From Maea johnstoni (lineage: Eukaryota > Annelida > Polychaeta > Spionida > Magelonidae): a DNA stretch of 64,000 nucleotides. Shown here in pieces: positions 46,651 to 56,899 of this stretch (positions are counted from its first letter, which is position 1; each line of letters begins with the position of its first letter). Under the pieces are notes generated by a model. The model was not told where the DNA came from and ran no database searches. It saw nothing but the letters and a program-made list of their open reading frames with translations. A program made the translations under genes and the position numbers. The stretch is taken from contig OZ012701.1 in NCBI GenBank assembly GCA_963942565.1, forward strand, positions 26,210,300 to 26,274,299, in the 5' to 3' direction.

Positions 46651-46708
<58 letters not shown>
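46651..46708 (+). repeat. (GA)n microsatellite
   Basis: About 58 bp of GA dinucleotides. Confidence 0.95.
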
Positions 46709-46712
<4 letters not shown>

Positions 46713-47034
46713 AGTTATATATTTGTCTAAGAGTTTTCTTATGTATTGCGCATTTTACTGCAGTTTGGATCAGCATGTAAACTGTCACATTATTATTGAT
46801 GGTGATTTAATTTTTTTTAAAGTAATGTACCCTAACATCGTAGCTCAAGAATTGCGATAAAATTGGCCATCTCTAACAGACCAAAGAGATGAGAGTGCTG
46901 TGAGAGGGATGAGTAACATGGGTAGATGTCGTCCACCATGCAAACATCCTCCCCTCCAATAGTAGTAGTATATGGTAGACTCTTCATCCGCGCAGTCCTC
47001 AGCAAGGAGGTCAAGGAAACTTATGAGCTTGGAA

Positions 47035-47268
47035 TACCCTAACTAGGATTAGAGTTAGGGTAAGGAATCAGGTCCAGGGTTAGGGTTAGTGTTAGGGTAT
47101 GGTAACCCTAAACCTAACCTAGGACCTGATTCCTAACCCTAAACCTAATCCTAGATTTAGGGTTAGGAATGAGGTCCAGGGTTAGGGTTAGGGCTAGTCT
47201 TGGGGTTGGGTAACCCTAACCCTGGACCTGATTCCTAACCATAACTCTAACCCTAACCATACACATCC
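47035..47268. repeat. Head-to-head telomere-like TTAGGG block
   Basis: Degenerate GGGTTAGGGTTAG and its complement CCCTAAACCTAACC alternate in both orientations, separated by the word GAATCAGGTCCAGG or its complement GGACCTGATTCCTAA. The metazoan telomere unit is TTAGGG, so this is an interstitial telomere-like sequence arranged as an imperfect palindrome. Roughly 230 bp. Confidence 0.8.
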
Positions 47269-47280
47269 TCCAAGGTTTGT

Positions 47281-47460
47281 TAAGGTCTGCCCTGATGGCT
47301 GAGTGGTCTAATGCGTTACCATTGACTGCTGGCTGTCTCTCACCACTGCAGGGCCTGCCCTGATGGCCGAGTGGTTTATTGTGTTGCCACTGACTGATGT
47401 CTGTCTCTCAATAGCTAAGGCCCAGGTTTGTTTCAAACCAGGCCATATGAGGAAGTTGCC
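47281..47460 (+). mobile_element. tRNA-derived SINE heads, two partial copies
   Basis: TCTGCCCTGATGGCTGAGTGG and CCTGCCCTGATGGCCGAGTGG recur about 70 bp apart; the second is followed by a degraded B box (GGTTTGTTTCAAACC) and a closing CAGGCCAT. Same family as 38008-38520. Confidence 0.65.
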
Positions 47461-47751
47461 AGTGAGTTGGGGTTAAAAGGAGACGATAATTGAAATTCCA
47501 AACGCACGTACAGTCGTAAATGATCCTTTATTTTTGTTCTGTGTTTGATTTGGTTTTTGTTATGTTTGTACCTTTCACAATACTATTACGGTCAATAAAT
47601 ATACAAAACAGTATATACTCTGCAAAACCGAGCGTGTACAAGTTTCAAACAGTTGATAGCTAAATATAGTTCCTGATTATTCTAATAGATGGCCTCAATG
47701 GTATTTCCTCTGGACTGTGAAACAATGCGTGGTGTTGACCTGCCACCTGGT

Positions 47752-47935
47752 GACGAACTAGATAACTAATTTAAGTGTATTCACATTTAATTCCATTTAT
47801 TATTATTTAGGTTTACCAGGCCTATGTCAAAACCTGAGATAAGGTGACGAAATGGATAACTAAAGTGAATTCACATTTAATTCCATTTATTACTATTTAG
47901 TTTTACCAGGCCGATGTCAAAACCTGAGATGAGGT
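47752..47935. repeat. About 92-bp tandem duplication
   Basis: Two copies of a unit containing TTCACATTTAATTCCATTTA and ATGTCAAAACCTGAGAT. Confidence 0.8.
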
Positions 47936-49710
47936 TTATCCTAGGTCAGAGCACATAAGATGTGATCGTCAAGAACATAATCATGTATCTATGCACCAAC
48001 TCTACAAAAGCTACACCCTTCTGTTTTTTGGTTCCAGATCATTCATTGATCAGTGAATAATCACCCTATTTAATTGTTGCCTTATCATACTTGAGAGATC
48101 TATCCTACGCCCACATTTTTCTTCTTTTTTTTTTTTGGGGGGGGGGGGGATGAGGGTCGAATTATTATACTGTTTAATATTTGACAACATCCTCCAGAAA
48201 GTCTGAATCACAAGATTCTTAATTATGCAGTAAAGGAGCGTGTGCTAATATGATGTGGAATACATTTTAAGATTCTGTGCATGAAGTTTGATCAAATTTA
48301 AGGAAAAATATGTTCCTTGTTTCATTTTTGCACCTATCTGCATTTTCAAATTATATAAGGGAAGCAAAATTTTGAAACTAGCTGCAGTTTGCAGCAGTCA
48401 TAACTCTATTTCTCTCTCAATTGCTACATTAGCCTATTTTTCTCCAGCTTACAAAAATTATGTTTTAACCAAAAGCAGAAAAACATGTATTTTGAAAAAC
48501 TCAATTAAAAGGCATGTTCATTTATCCTGACGTGAAATGCAGGGAGAAACTAGCGGTCATTGCAACTCCCAACCAGCAATGTTAGTATGGGAGCACTCGC
48601 AAAATATGTTGACTACCAACTGGCAAGACGCCGGAGACAGATTATATATTGATTCCGGCTGGATTAAAATTAATAATCCGTACCCAGCTGGCAATGAAGA
48701 TAAGGATTATATCCTTCTAAGTTGAAAACCTGTGAGAACTGGTGAGTGGGTTTCATAAGCGTCTCTGAAGTAATTAGCATTATGTCAAACAAGCCTACCG
48801 TAAAAGAGGCCTTTTATCTGGGTAAAGGACATACTAGTATATATTTGGATTTTCCCTGAATCCAAGTCGTCAAGACTAGTGGCGAATAAGGCTTCGGAAC
48901 TGAAAATTGATATATTTAATATGGTATACATGTATATATATAAACATATAGCATAATGACCCTAGTGCGTCAGCTTGCTGCATGCTCTATTGAAAATTAA
49001 GTAGGGATTAAGTGTACAATTACATATTTGTCGCAAGTTAACTGTTGTGTTGCGAGTATCTTGAAATGCTGTATATTTTTGGATCATGACAAAAATATGA
49101 AGTACCTGGCAATTTGGAAAAGTATACTATAGATTTACTCTATTGAAAATCTTTTTGCAATTTTTTTTTTATTCACCTGAGAAAATTCAATTGTTACAGT
49201 TAACTTATCTAAAATGATTTAACTGTTGCAAACAAGTATATATTTGTTCCAGTAATGTTAAAATCCAAGGTCCTTAAGCATAAATCTAAAATGCCGTTTC
49301 AGAATTATCAAAATCTAATCAGTTCATGGGAATGCCATAAGCAAATGCCCCCCCCCCCCCCCTCAATTTTGCAAAAGATTTAATGTAACAGTTTGGGGGA
49401 AACGTCATTGCCAAGTCTGGATGTCAAAGCTGAGGGCTAAAAACAATGTCCCCCCTGATACAGGGAAGACTTAATAAGTCCCCACCCTAGTCACGAACTA
49501 AGTGTAAAGACAAACAAAAACAACTCAAACTCACTTCATTGTTGTTTTTCTCAATTTTATTTTTCTACTATATCAGAAGCAAGAAAGGCATCGTTACCAG
49601 ATTTACAGCTACAATGATAAAACTTAACTACTTACTAATAGAAGCATATGTATTGAACAAGGATAAATCAAAAACCCTTTATAGTTATGCTACAAACAGT
49701 GTAGGTTCTC
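47936..49710. other. No supported gene; poly-C and poly-G runs
   Basis: A plus-strand frame at 48537-48725 (with WQDAGDRLYIDSGWIKINN) looks mildly protein-like, but its acceptor is poor and a stop precedes the nearest GTGAGT. A T/G homopolymer lies near 48126-48149 and a poly-C run near 49350. Confidence 0.4.
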
Positions 49711-50176
49711 CTTTAGCCACCTGGTGGCGGTAGCAACAACTAGACCCTGGTACTGATTGACCCAGAGATTGAGGTTTCATGGCCAGGTGTTATTGGAGGC
49801 AGTAGAACTCAGGGTCTAGAGATTGCTGTAGCCACCTGGTGGCGGGTAGCAACAACTAGACCCTGGTACTGATTGACCCAGAGATTGAGGTTTCATGGCC
49901 AGGTGTTATTGGAGGCAGTAGAACTCAGGGTCTAGAGATTGCTGTAGCCACCTGGTGGCGGTAGCAACAACTAGACCCTGGTACTGATTGACCCAGAGAT
50001 TGAGGTTTCATGGCCAGGTGTTATTGGAGGCAGTAGAACTCAGGGTCTAGAGATTGCTGTAGCCACCTGGTGGCGGTAGCAACAACTAGACCCTGGTACT
50101 GATTGACCCAGAGATTGAGGTTTCATGGCCAGGTGTTATTGGAGGCAGTAGAACTCAGGGTCTAGAGATTGCTGTC
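49711..50176 (+). repeat. 115-bp minisatellite, four units
   Basis: Four nearly identical units of 115-116 bp, each starting GTAGCCACCTGGTGGCGG and containing AACTAGACCCTGGTACTGAT. Confidence 0.95.
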
Positions 50177-51059
50177 AGCCACATATCAGAAAGTCTTTTG
50201 AGACAGCTTTCAACATTAAATACACACAGAATTAAGAGTGGAGTGAATTTCATGGCGAGCATGTGACAGAATTACTGTGGTATCTCTTCCAAATCCACTC
50301 AGAGAGAATGACTAACATGTCTCAGTACTTGGACAAGTGATAGGTACATTTTGAAGGTATTTGCGTGAGTGGCTACACTGTCTGTATCAGGCTGCTCGCC
50401 CCAGCATGAAATCAGAGAATGATATTATAACACAAAAATAATATAATAAATCTTTAACAATCTCTGCTGTGGGAATTGACAAATCTTAGTAGTGAACCAA
50501 ACCCTCCTTTATCAAAACAGTTTCTTTTTTGGCTTAATACCACAAGGTTTAAAACTTGCAGACTTTTTTAATTGAATTGAGCATCTAGAAAGAATGGGCA
50601 TTGTAGACTTTGCCATGATAGAACTAGGTTTATTGTAATAAAAGTGTGATGCATGTGTATAGAAGACAAATGTCTCGGACCAGTGATTTTGGACTCGTTC
50701 TCACACAGCCAATAAATTCTCACTAATCAAAATTACTACGGAAACGAAAAACAGGTCATAAGAAATGTGATGCCAATTCCATTATATTTCAATGTCGCCT
50801 GATAATATCGGGATCAGATATACTTTAGAGAATTGACACGCAATGCTATGGAATGATTCTGTGTAATTGATTGGTCACATGGTGGGTGCAGAAAGAATCA
50901 AACGTAGGAGAGAATTTCAAAGCTTTTTTGTAGTGAAAAATCCCATATACAGTATACACATGTATCGCATGCAGACCGGCACATTGAAGCCAAGCTCAAT
51001 TGTTTACATTATCAACCTTCAATAATCAATAATTGGGGAGGTAAGAAAAGGATACACTG
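50177..51059. other. No gene seen
   Basis: Single-copy-looking AT-rich DNA with no supported feature. Confidence 0.45.
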
Positions 51060-51297
51060 TTAACCCATTCATGCCTGTTAGTGTAGCGGCCAAAATGGTC
51101 GGACTGTTTTTGATGATATCTCTCTACCAAACACAATGCTTTGGAAAGTTTTTGAAGGAGAGTTGTTCATTAAAACTTTATCTACAACTCTCCTTCAAAT
51201 AGTTTACAAATCAATGCTTCATTCCAAATTTATTTCCAAAGGTATGGACAGGTCCAGACGACAGTCGTTAAGGAGGTTGCTGAGCATGAATGGGTTA
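51060..51297. mobile_element. TTAA fold-back MITE, best-preserved copy
   Basis: 238 bp. Left end TTAACCCATTCATGCC, right end GAGCATGAATGGGTTA; the inner arms GAAGGAGAGTTG and CAACTCTCCTTC face each other across about 22 bp. The whole element can therefore fold into a long interrupted hairpin. Use this copy as the reference for the family. Confidence 0.85.
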
Positions 51298-51530
51298 GGT
51301 ATTACTATACAGGTCTCTTCACCAGAAGAGACAGTTTGAAACACTCAGAAGCATCAGATTAAACTTAATACGAACAAAAACAAACTTTTATCCCATTTGA
51401 AATCCATTTGCATGTCTTATTATGTCTTAAACCGTTACACTTCAATACACTTTGATATTTTGCAGTATGCAAATTCACTCTTTTTTTTATTCTTTTTTTT
51501 CATTTTTTTTCCTGTTTTTTTTTTGTATTT

Positions 51531-51536
51531 TTTATT
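51531..51536 (-). terminator. Candidate antizyme polyadenylation hexamer
   Basis: AATAAA on the minus strand, about 540 bp past the antizyme stop codon. A second candidate lies at 51486-51491. Both sit in a T-rich plus-strand tract, so chance occurrence is possible. Confidence 0.35.
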
Positions 51537-52077
51537 TCATCTGGTAACATGTCGAATTTCAGACACAGGGCACACAAGGCAAGGAAGAGTTGTTATGTTG
51601 CTACGGAGCTGTTTAGTTCGAGTTAAAGACAAACCACCCAATGGAAACACTAGCGTTACCTATAGTGTTAGCTGATTATGCAGTGAAATTATAGGTGGCA
51701 GCACAAAAAAAATACAGGTGCAATAACGAGGACTTCAAATTCCACCGCTCACTTGCCCTTAAACGAAGCTCTCCTTTGTTGGGTTACTAAGGGCAAGGCA
51801 AATGATATAAAACATGAAATATGTTTTGCATCGAACAAACCAAAGAACTAGTCAAACTTCCCGTTATGAACTTTGCTCCAGGCAAAAGTTCTCGGCTATG
51901 TTAGTAATTAAAATGTGCTGCACTGGGTGGTAAAAATGATACATAACCAAAAAATAAATTCCCTCAAGCCCACTGTGGACAGAGTTCATAAGCACCGTTT
52001 TTTCGTTTAACATGTAATCAACGTTATCAAATGAATGATTTTTTGAGTAAATATGCGACTTGTTGATTTTTTCGCAA

Positions 52078-52274
52078 CTACAGCTCCATAATAACAGAGA
52101 AGTCGTGCCTGCCTTTTCTCCGTTGTTGTTTGTTGTTGTTTGTCTGGGGTTTTCCTGTCCTGCCTACTCGATGGCGTAGGGCCATGAACATCAGGTCTGC
52201 GTTCTGCGGGACCAGCTGGTTGCCTGGAGGGACGACAACAAACCCCAGAAACATGAACGTCCTGATCAGCGAGG
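52078..52274 (-). CDS. OAZ1: Ornithine decarboxylase antizyme, last coding exon
   Basis: 197 bp on the minus strand after a good acceptor (a CT-dinucleotide tract, then GTGTGTTTCAG) and ending at a TAG stop. With the last base of the previous exon it reads ASLIRTFMFLGFVVVPPGN, then QLVPQNADLMFMALRH. This aligns with the antizyme C-terminus, human AALLRTFSFLGFEIVRPGH and PLVPKRPDACFMAYTF. The tail is longer than in vertebrates and is basic and Asn/Gln-rich (TNNNKQQRRKGRHDF). Antizyme binds ornithine decarboxylase monomers and sends them to the proteasome without ubiquitin; it also restrains polyamine uptake. Confidence 0.93.
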
Positions 52275-52308
52275 CTGAAACACACAGAGAGAGAGAGAGA
52301 GAGAACAA

Positions 52309-52941
52309 ATCAGTTCAGACATAAAGACACATCAAGATAGGGCCCCTAGCGAGTACAGCGCAAGACCTAAATTAGCTCAGGGGTATAATCAGTTGAGACA
52401 TAAAGACACATCAAGATAGGGCCCTAGCGAGTACAGCGCAAGACCTAAATTAGCTCAGGGGTATAATCAGTTCAGACATAAAGACACATCAAGATAGGGG
52501 CCCTAGCGAGTACAGCGCAAGACCTAAATTAGCTCAGGGGTATAATCAGTTCAGACATAAAGACACATCAAGATAGGGCCCTAGCGAGTACAGCACAAGA
52601 CCTAAATTAGCTCAGGGGTATAATCAGTTCAGACATAAAGACACATCAAGATAGGGCCCTAGCGAGTACAGCACAAGACCTAAATTAGCTCAGGGGTATA
52701 ATCAGTTCAGACATAAAGACACATCAAGATAGGGCCCTAGCGAGTACAGCACAAGACCTAAATTAGCTCAGGGGTATAATCAGTTCAGACATAAAGACAC
52801 ATCAAGATAGGGGCCCTAGCGAGTACAGCACAAGACCTAAATTAGCTCAGGGGGTATAATCGGTTCAGACATAAAGACACATCAAGATAGGGCCCTAGCG
52901 AGTACAGCGCAAGACCTAAATTAGCTCAGGGGTATAATCGG
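52309..52941. repeat. 78-bp minisatellite in antizyme intron, about 8 units
   Basis: Eight units of 77-79 bp, each with TTCAGACATAAAGACACATC and CCTAAATTAGCTCAGGGGTA. It begins only about 35 bp from the acceptor of the last coding exon. Confidence 0.95.
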
Positions 52942-53421
52942 TAGGCCGCCTTGGTCATGATGTCACTAGGACTTACAAATCCTTGTAAAATAAAACACAA
53001 GAACAAATTGTGGTCGATGGAAGACATTGTTATCAATATTTCATTAGCCTACAACATACAGGGTAAAACATATGTTCCAAAACATTAATGGCTGGGCAGG
53101 GCCAGCTGCCCCTAGTGTACTTGCCCTGCCAGCACTTCCACTGCCACTCTGTGAATTAGACTGCGAGGACTCTGCTCAAAACATTGCTTGCCGAGCGGGG
53201 CAAGTTAGGCTTCTGTTCTGCTTGCCTGATTGCCATTTATTGCCAGATTCACTTGCAGCTTCAATAGGGAAAGTGGGTTATATTGCACACTGACTGTTTT
53301 CGTAACACAAACTTTTCCTGAGAAAATATTGCCCTTATAAATCTTATTCAACCTGACTGAGAATGTGTCGGAAAAAAGGCTGAATGCAAAGTCAAAATTG
53401 ACTTTTGTGCTGTTGACTTAC

Positions 53422-53507
53422 CCCGGTCGTTTCGGTTCTTCTTGAAACAGACGATGACGTGGCTGCAATGAAGTTCTTCCTCGGCATACTCCAGTAGAGT
53501 AACAAAG
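53422..53507 (-). CDS. OAZ1: Ornithine decarboxylase antizyme, internal exon
   Basis: 86 bp on the minus strand between acceptor TTTGTTGTTTCAG and donor GTAAGT. With the two bases carried from the previous exon it encodes S-FVTLLEYAEEELHCSHVIVC and FKKNRNDR, matching human antizyme [21 protein letters not shown] and FHKNREDR almost residue for residue. This is the start of the acetyltransferase-like fold that contacts ornithine decarboxylase. It enters in phase 2 and leaves in phase 1, and both agree with the neighbouring exons. Confidence 0.96.
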
Positions 53508-53595
53508 CTGAAACAACAAAGGAAAATCATCATGCACATGGTATTCAGCTGGACATGCTTTATTTCATTAAGAAAATACACTTGGTTGTAAGCCG

Positions 53596-53940
53596 TGTAT
53601 AATGTGGTCTCCCTTTAAAAATGGGGATGTCCCAAAATTTTGCAATAGGCAATTTAAGGTACCCTNNNNNNNNNNNNNNNNNNNNNNNNNNNNNNNNNNN
53701 NNNNNNNNNNNNNNNNNNNNNNNNNNNNNNNNNNNNNNNNNNNNNNNNNNNNNNNNNNNNNNNNNNNNNNNNNNNNNNNNNNNNNNNNNNNNNNNNNNNN
53801 NNNNNNNNNNNNNNNNNNNNNNNNNNNNNNNNNNNNNNNNNNNNNNNNNNNNNNNNNNNNNNNNNCAACCGTGTATAATGTGGTCTCCCTTTAAAAATGG
53901 GATGTCCCAAAATTTTGCAATAGGCAATTTAAGGTACCCT
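53596..53940. other. 200-N assembly gap flanked by a repeated 70-bp sequence
   Basis: Ns run from 53666 to 53865, exactly 200. The 70 bases before (CCGTGTATAATGTGGTCTCC to TTTAAGGTACCCT) recur directly after the gap at 53870-53940 with one base less in a G run. Either a tandem repeat collapsed here or the same contig end was placed twice. It lies in an antizyme intron. Confidence 0.95.
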
Positions 53941-54723
53941 GACATGGATTGCAAACAAATATTTAGTCCAGATAAAATGCAAATAGATGCCAGTAAATAC
54001 ATTGGATAAGTTTATTATGCCAACCTCTTCAGTAAATATATTACTGGATATAGATACACTAAACTTTTAAACATACAAGCAGTTTTGTCTTCATGATATA
54101 AGAAGAGCTTCTATAACAAGATTTTAACCATTTCTTCAAAAATACTAAAATGGTCATTCATAATATGAAGGTCCAGAAAATTTCTACCAGAACTTGAGAT
54201 AATCATAGTTTTGATAAATGTGAACAGGAAATGTGACTGTAAAAACTAATTTGTGCGGTTAGGTACAAGGTTAGGAAAAAGTGCCCAACCACAAGGTCAC
54301 AATTCTGGGCTCTCCATTAAATCATTTCAAGGAACTGGACTTAAACTTAAGAGTCCAGTTCCTTGAAAACATGATCCTCAGTCTTAAAGGGACTTAAAAT
54401 GGCACAAATCCACAGCACACTAGCATCGTCTTAGCGCTAGTATTTATACCTCCATATAATTCCCTTTACAATGCTCCTATACCACATTTCAATCAGCAAG
54501 TACAATGTAAGTGTTTATGGTTGGCATCTGAATATATAGTGGTCTTACTGGCCCTGGCCAAGAGACCCAAAGACTATACCAAGTTCAATTTTAGGCACCA
54601 GTTTTTAATCCTGGCCAAGGCCCTGGTTTCCAATGATTGCAGACTGGGAAAGCTCGTGCGTAGATCATTGATTAAACATTCTGCCTGGAGCTTGATTCGA
54701 TCAATACATCTAGGTCACACCAA

Positions 54724-55998
54724 CAGGAAAACAACGCACCAGCTCACAACCAACGACAACAAATCACTTAACCCATTCCAATACTTCCTGATCAGGAAAA
54801 CAACGAGACAGCTCACAACCAACGACAACAAATCACTTAACCCATTCCAATACTTCCTGATCAGGAAAACAACGAGACAGCTCACAACCAACGACAACAA
54901 CCACTTAACCCATTCCAATACTTCCTGATCAGGAAAACAACGCACCAGCTCACAACTCACTTAACCCATTCCAATACTTCCTGATCAGGAAAACAACGAG
55001 ACAGCTCACAACCCACTTAACCCATTCCAATACTTCCTGATCAGGAAAACAACGCACCCGCCCACAACCAACAACAACAACCCACTTAACCCATTCCAAT
55101 ACTTCCTGATCAGGAAAACAACGCACCAGCCCACAACCAACGACAACAAATCACTTAACCCATTCCAATACTTCCTGATCAGGAAAACAACGCACCAGCT
55201 CACAACCAACGACAACAAATCACTTAACCCATTCCAATACTTCCTGATCAGGAAAACAACGAGACAGCTCACAACCAACGACAACAAATCACTTAACCCA
55301 TTCCAATACTTCCTGATCAGGAAAACAACGCACCAGCTCACAACCAACGACAACAACCCACTTAACCCATTCCAATACTTCCTGATCAGGAAAACAACGA
55401 GACAGCTCACAACCAACGACAACAACCCACTTAACCCATTCCAATACTTCCTGATCAGGAAAACAACAAGACAGCTCACAACCAACGACAACAAATCACT
55501 TAACCCATTCCAATACTTCCTGATCAGGAAAACAACGCACCAGCTCACAACCAACGACAACAAATCACTTAACCCATTCCAATACTTCCTGATCAGGAAA
55601 ACAACGCACCAGCCCACAACCAACGACAACAAATCACTTAACCCATTCCAATACTTCCTGATCAGGAAAACAACGCACCAGCTCACAACCAACGACAACA
55701 AATCACTTAACCCATTCCAATACTTCCTGATCAGGAAAACAACGCACCAGCCCACAACCAACGACAACAAATCACTTAACCCATTCCAATACTTCCTGAT
55801 CAGGAAAACAACGCACCAGCCCACAACCAACGACAACAAATCACTTAACCCATTCCAATACTTACTGATCAGGAAAACAACGAGACAGCTCACAACCAAC
55901 GACAACAAATCACTTAACCCTTTCCAATACTTCCTGATCAGGAAAACAACGCACCAGCTCACAACCCACTTAATCCATTCCAATACTTCTTGATCAGG
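54724..55998. repeat. 69-bp minisatellite in antizyme intron, about 18 units
   Basis: Roughly eighteen units of 69 bp (some shortened to about 51-66), each containing CTTAACCCATTCCAATACTT and the perfect 14-bp palindrome TTCCTGATCAGGAA. As 69 is 23 codons, the minus strand stays open for 325 codons with the repeat WNGLSDLLSLVVSWCVVFLI. That frame has no gene-like start or splice context, so I treat it as a by-product. Confidence 0.95.
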
Positions 55999-56421
55999 GG
56001 CTTAGCCAGGATTTGGATACTGGGTGCCTTAAATTGACAAATTAAGACTATGCCCAATGGAGCTACAGCAATAAACTTGCCGCGTTTAACGCATGTAATA
56101 ATTACAATAGCCAAGAGCAGCCTACTTATGTGAAATCTCACAGATGAAAGCATAGTTGTATAAAATAGAAATGTTAATCAGAACCAACATCTGTCCTTGA
56201 AATCCTAGCAAGCATCGGTTAATTTGTCTCTTAAGCTCACCCTTCCTTCAAACCTGATGATCAATATGTACTAAAGCGTAATCTCACGGGAATAACATTG
56301 AGGTGAAAACATTTAACTTTTTGTTTGAAACCGTCATTTTCAAGAAATTCTTCACAAACATATATCTGGGTGTCCTAATGTTTATTTTTAAGGTTAAGGG
56401 AGTTCACCCTGCTGGCCAGCC

Positions 56422-56573
56422 AGCTTGGACTCACCTTTCCTTCGAGCCTGCCGGCAAGATGCCAGCAGGGATCTCGACGAATAGCTTGCCGTTGTTTAGC
56501 TTGGACTCACCTTTCCTTCGAGCCTGCCGGCAAGATGCCAGCAGGGATCTCGACGAATAGCTTGCCGTTGTTT
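56422..56573 (-). repeat. 76-bp tandem duplication spanning an antizyme splice donor
   Basis: Two direct copies of 76 bp (56422-56497 and 56498-56573), each holding the last part of the frameshift exon (encoding KLFVEIPAGILPAGSKE), the GTGAGT donor and a few intron bases. In transcript order the first donor is at 56510. The second, at 56434, lies inside the intron behind an in-frame stop. Confidence 0.93.
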
Positions 56574-56820
56574 AGCAGCGTATCCCACTCCACCTCCATG
56601 GAGTCCGTCAGGCCTACTTTGAACCTCAGATTTCTCTGAGAGTCCGCCGCCAGGTTGTCCACATTATCGATGAACAGTCGCTTAGCGCCGACAGGGGGCT
56701 CTTTCGAAACCCCCACACCGCTGCCCTCTGTCAAAAATGACACGTTGACGGTGTGGGGAACATCAGGAGCACTGTCGAGGCCCTGCGCCCAGCCGTATAC
56801 AAAGCTGATTATTCGACATT
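56511..56820 (-). CDS. OAZ1: Ornithine decarboxylase antizyme, frameshift exon
   Basis: 310 bp on the minus strand, from acceptor CTCTCTTTTCAG to donor AAAG|GTGAGT. It carries two overlapping frames. The first reads MSNNQLCIRLGAGPRQCS and stops at TGA (56763-56765). The second, entered by +1 frameshifting, reads DVPHTVNVSFLTEG, then KRLFIDNVDNLAADSQRNL, then KLFVEIPAGILPAGSKE. Human antizyme has GPGPRWCS-DAPH at the shift and SLYIEIPGGALPEGSKD at the end. With the downstream exons and the distal first exon (61515-61630) the shifted product is about 235 residues, close to the 228 of human OAZ1. Spermidine and spermine raise frameshifting, so polyamines induce their own repressor. Confidence 0.96.
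56762..56768 (-). promoter_or_regulatory. Programmed +1 ribosomal frameshift site (TCC TGA T)
   Basis: On the minus strand GTGCTCCTGATGTTCCCC: the ribosome reads TCC, skips the T of TGA and continues at GAT. TCC-TGA-T with the preceding TGC codon is the classical animal antizyme shift site. It is preceded by CGACAG and followed by TGTTCCCCACACC, close to the vertebrate TGCTCCTGATGCCCCTCACCC. Confidence 0.95.
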
Positions 56821-56899
56821 CTGAAAAGAGAGAAACACATCACTGTACACAAATGAATTTAGGAAGTACTTAGCAAGGCCCAAATAAAACTTTGTTTCC

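Noticed and set aside
48537-48725. 62-codon plus-strand frame (WQDAGDRLYIDSGWIKINN)
   Set aside because: Mildly protein-like, but the acceptor is poor, it ends in a stop before the nearest donor, and no family is recognised.
55006-55983. 325-codon minus-strand open frame with a 23-residue hydrophobic repeat
   Set aside because: It is entirely a product of the 69-bp intronic minisatellite, whose unit length is a multiple of three. No start context, splice site or domain.
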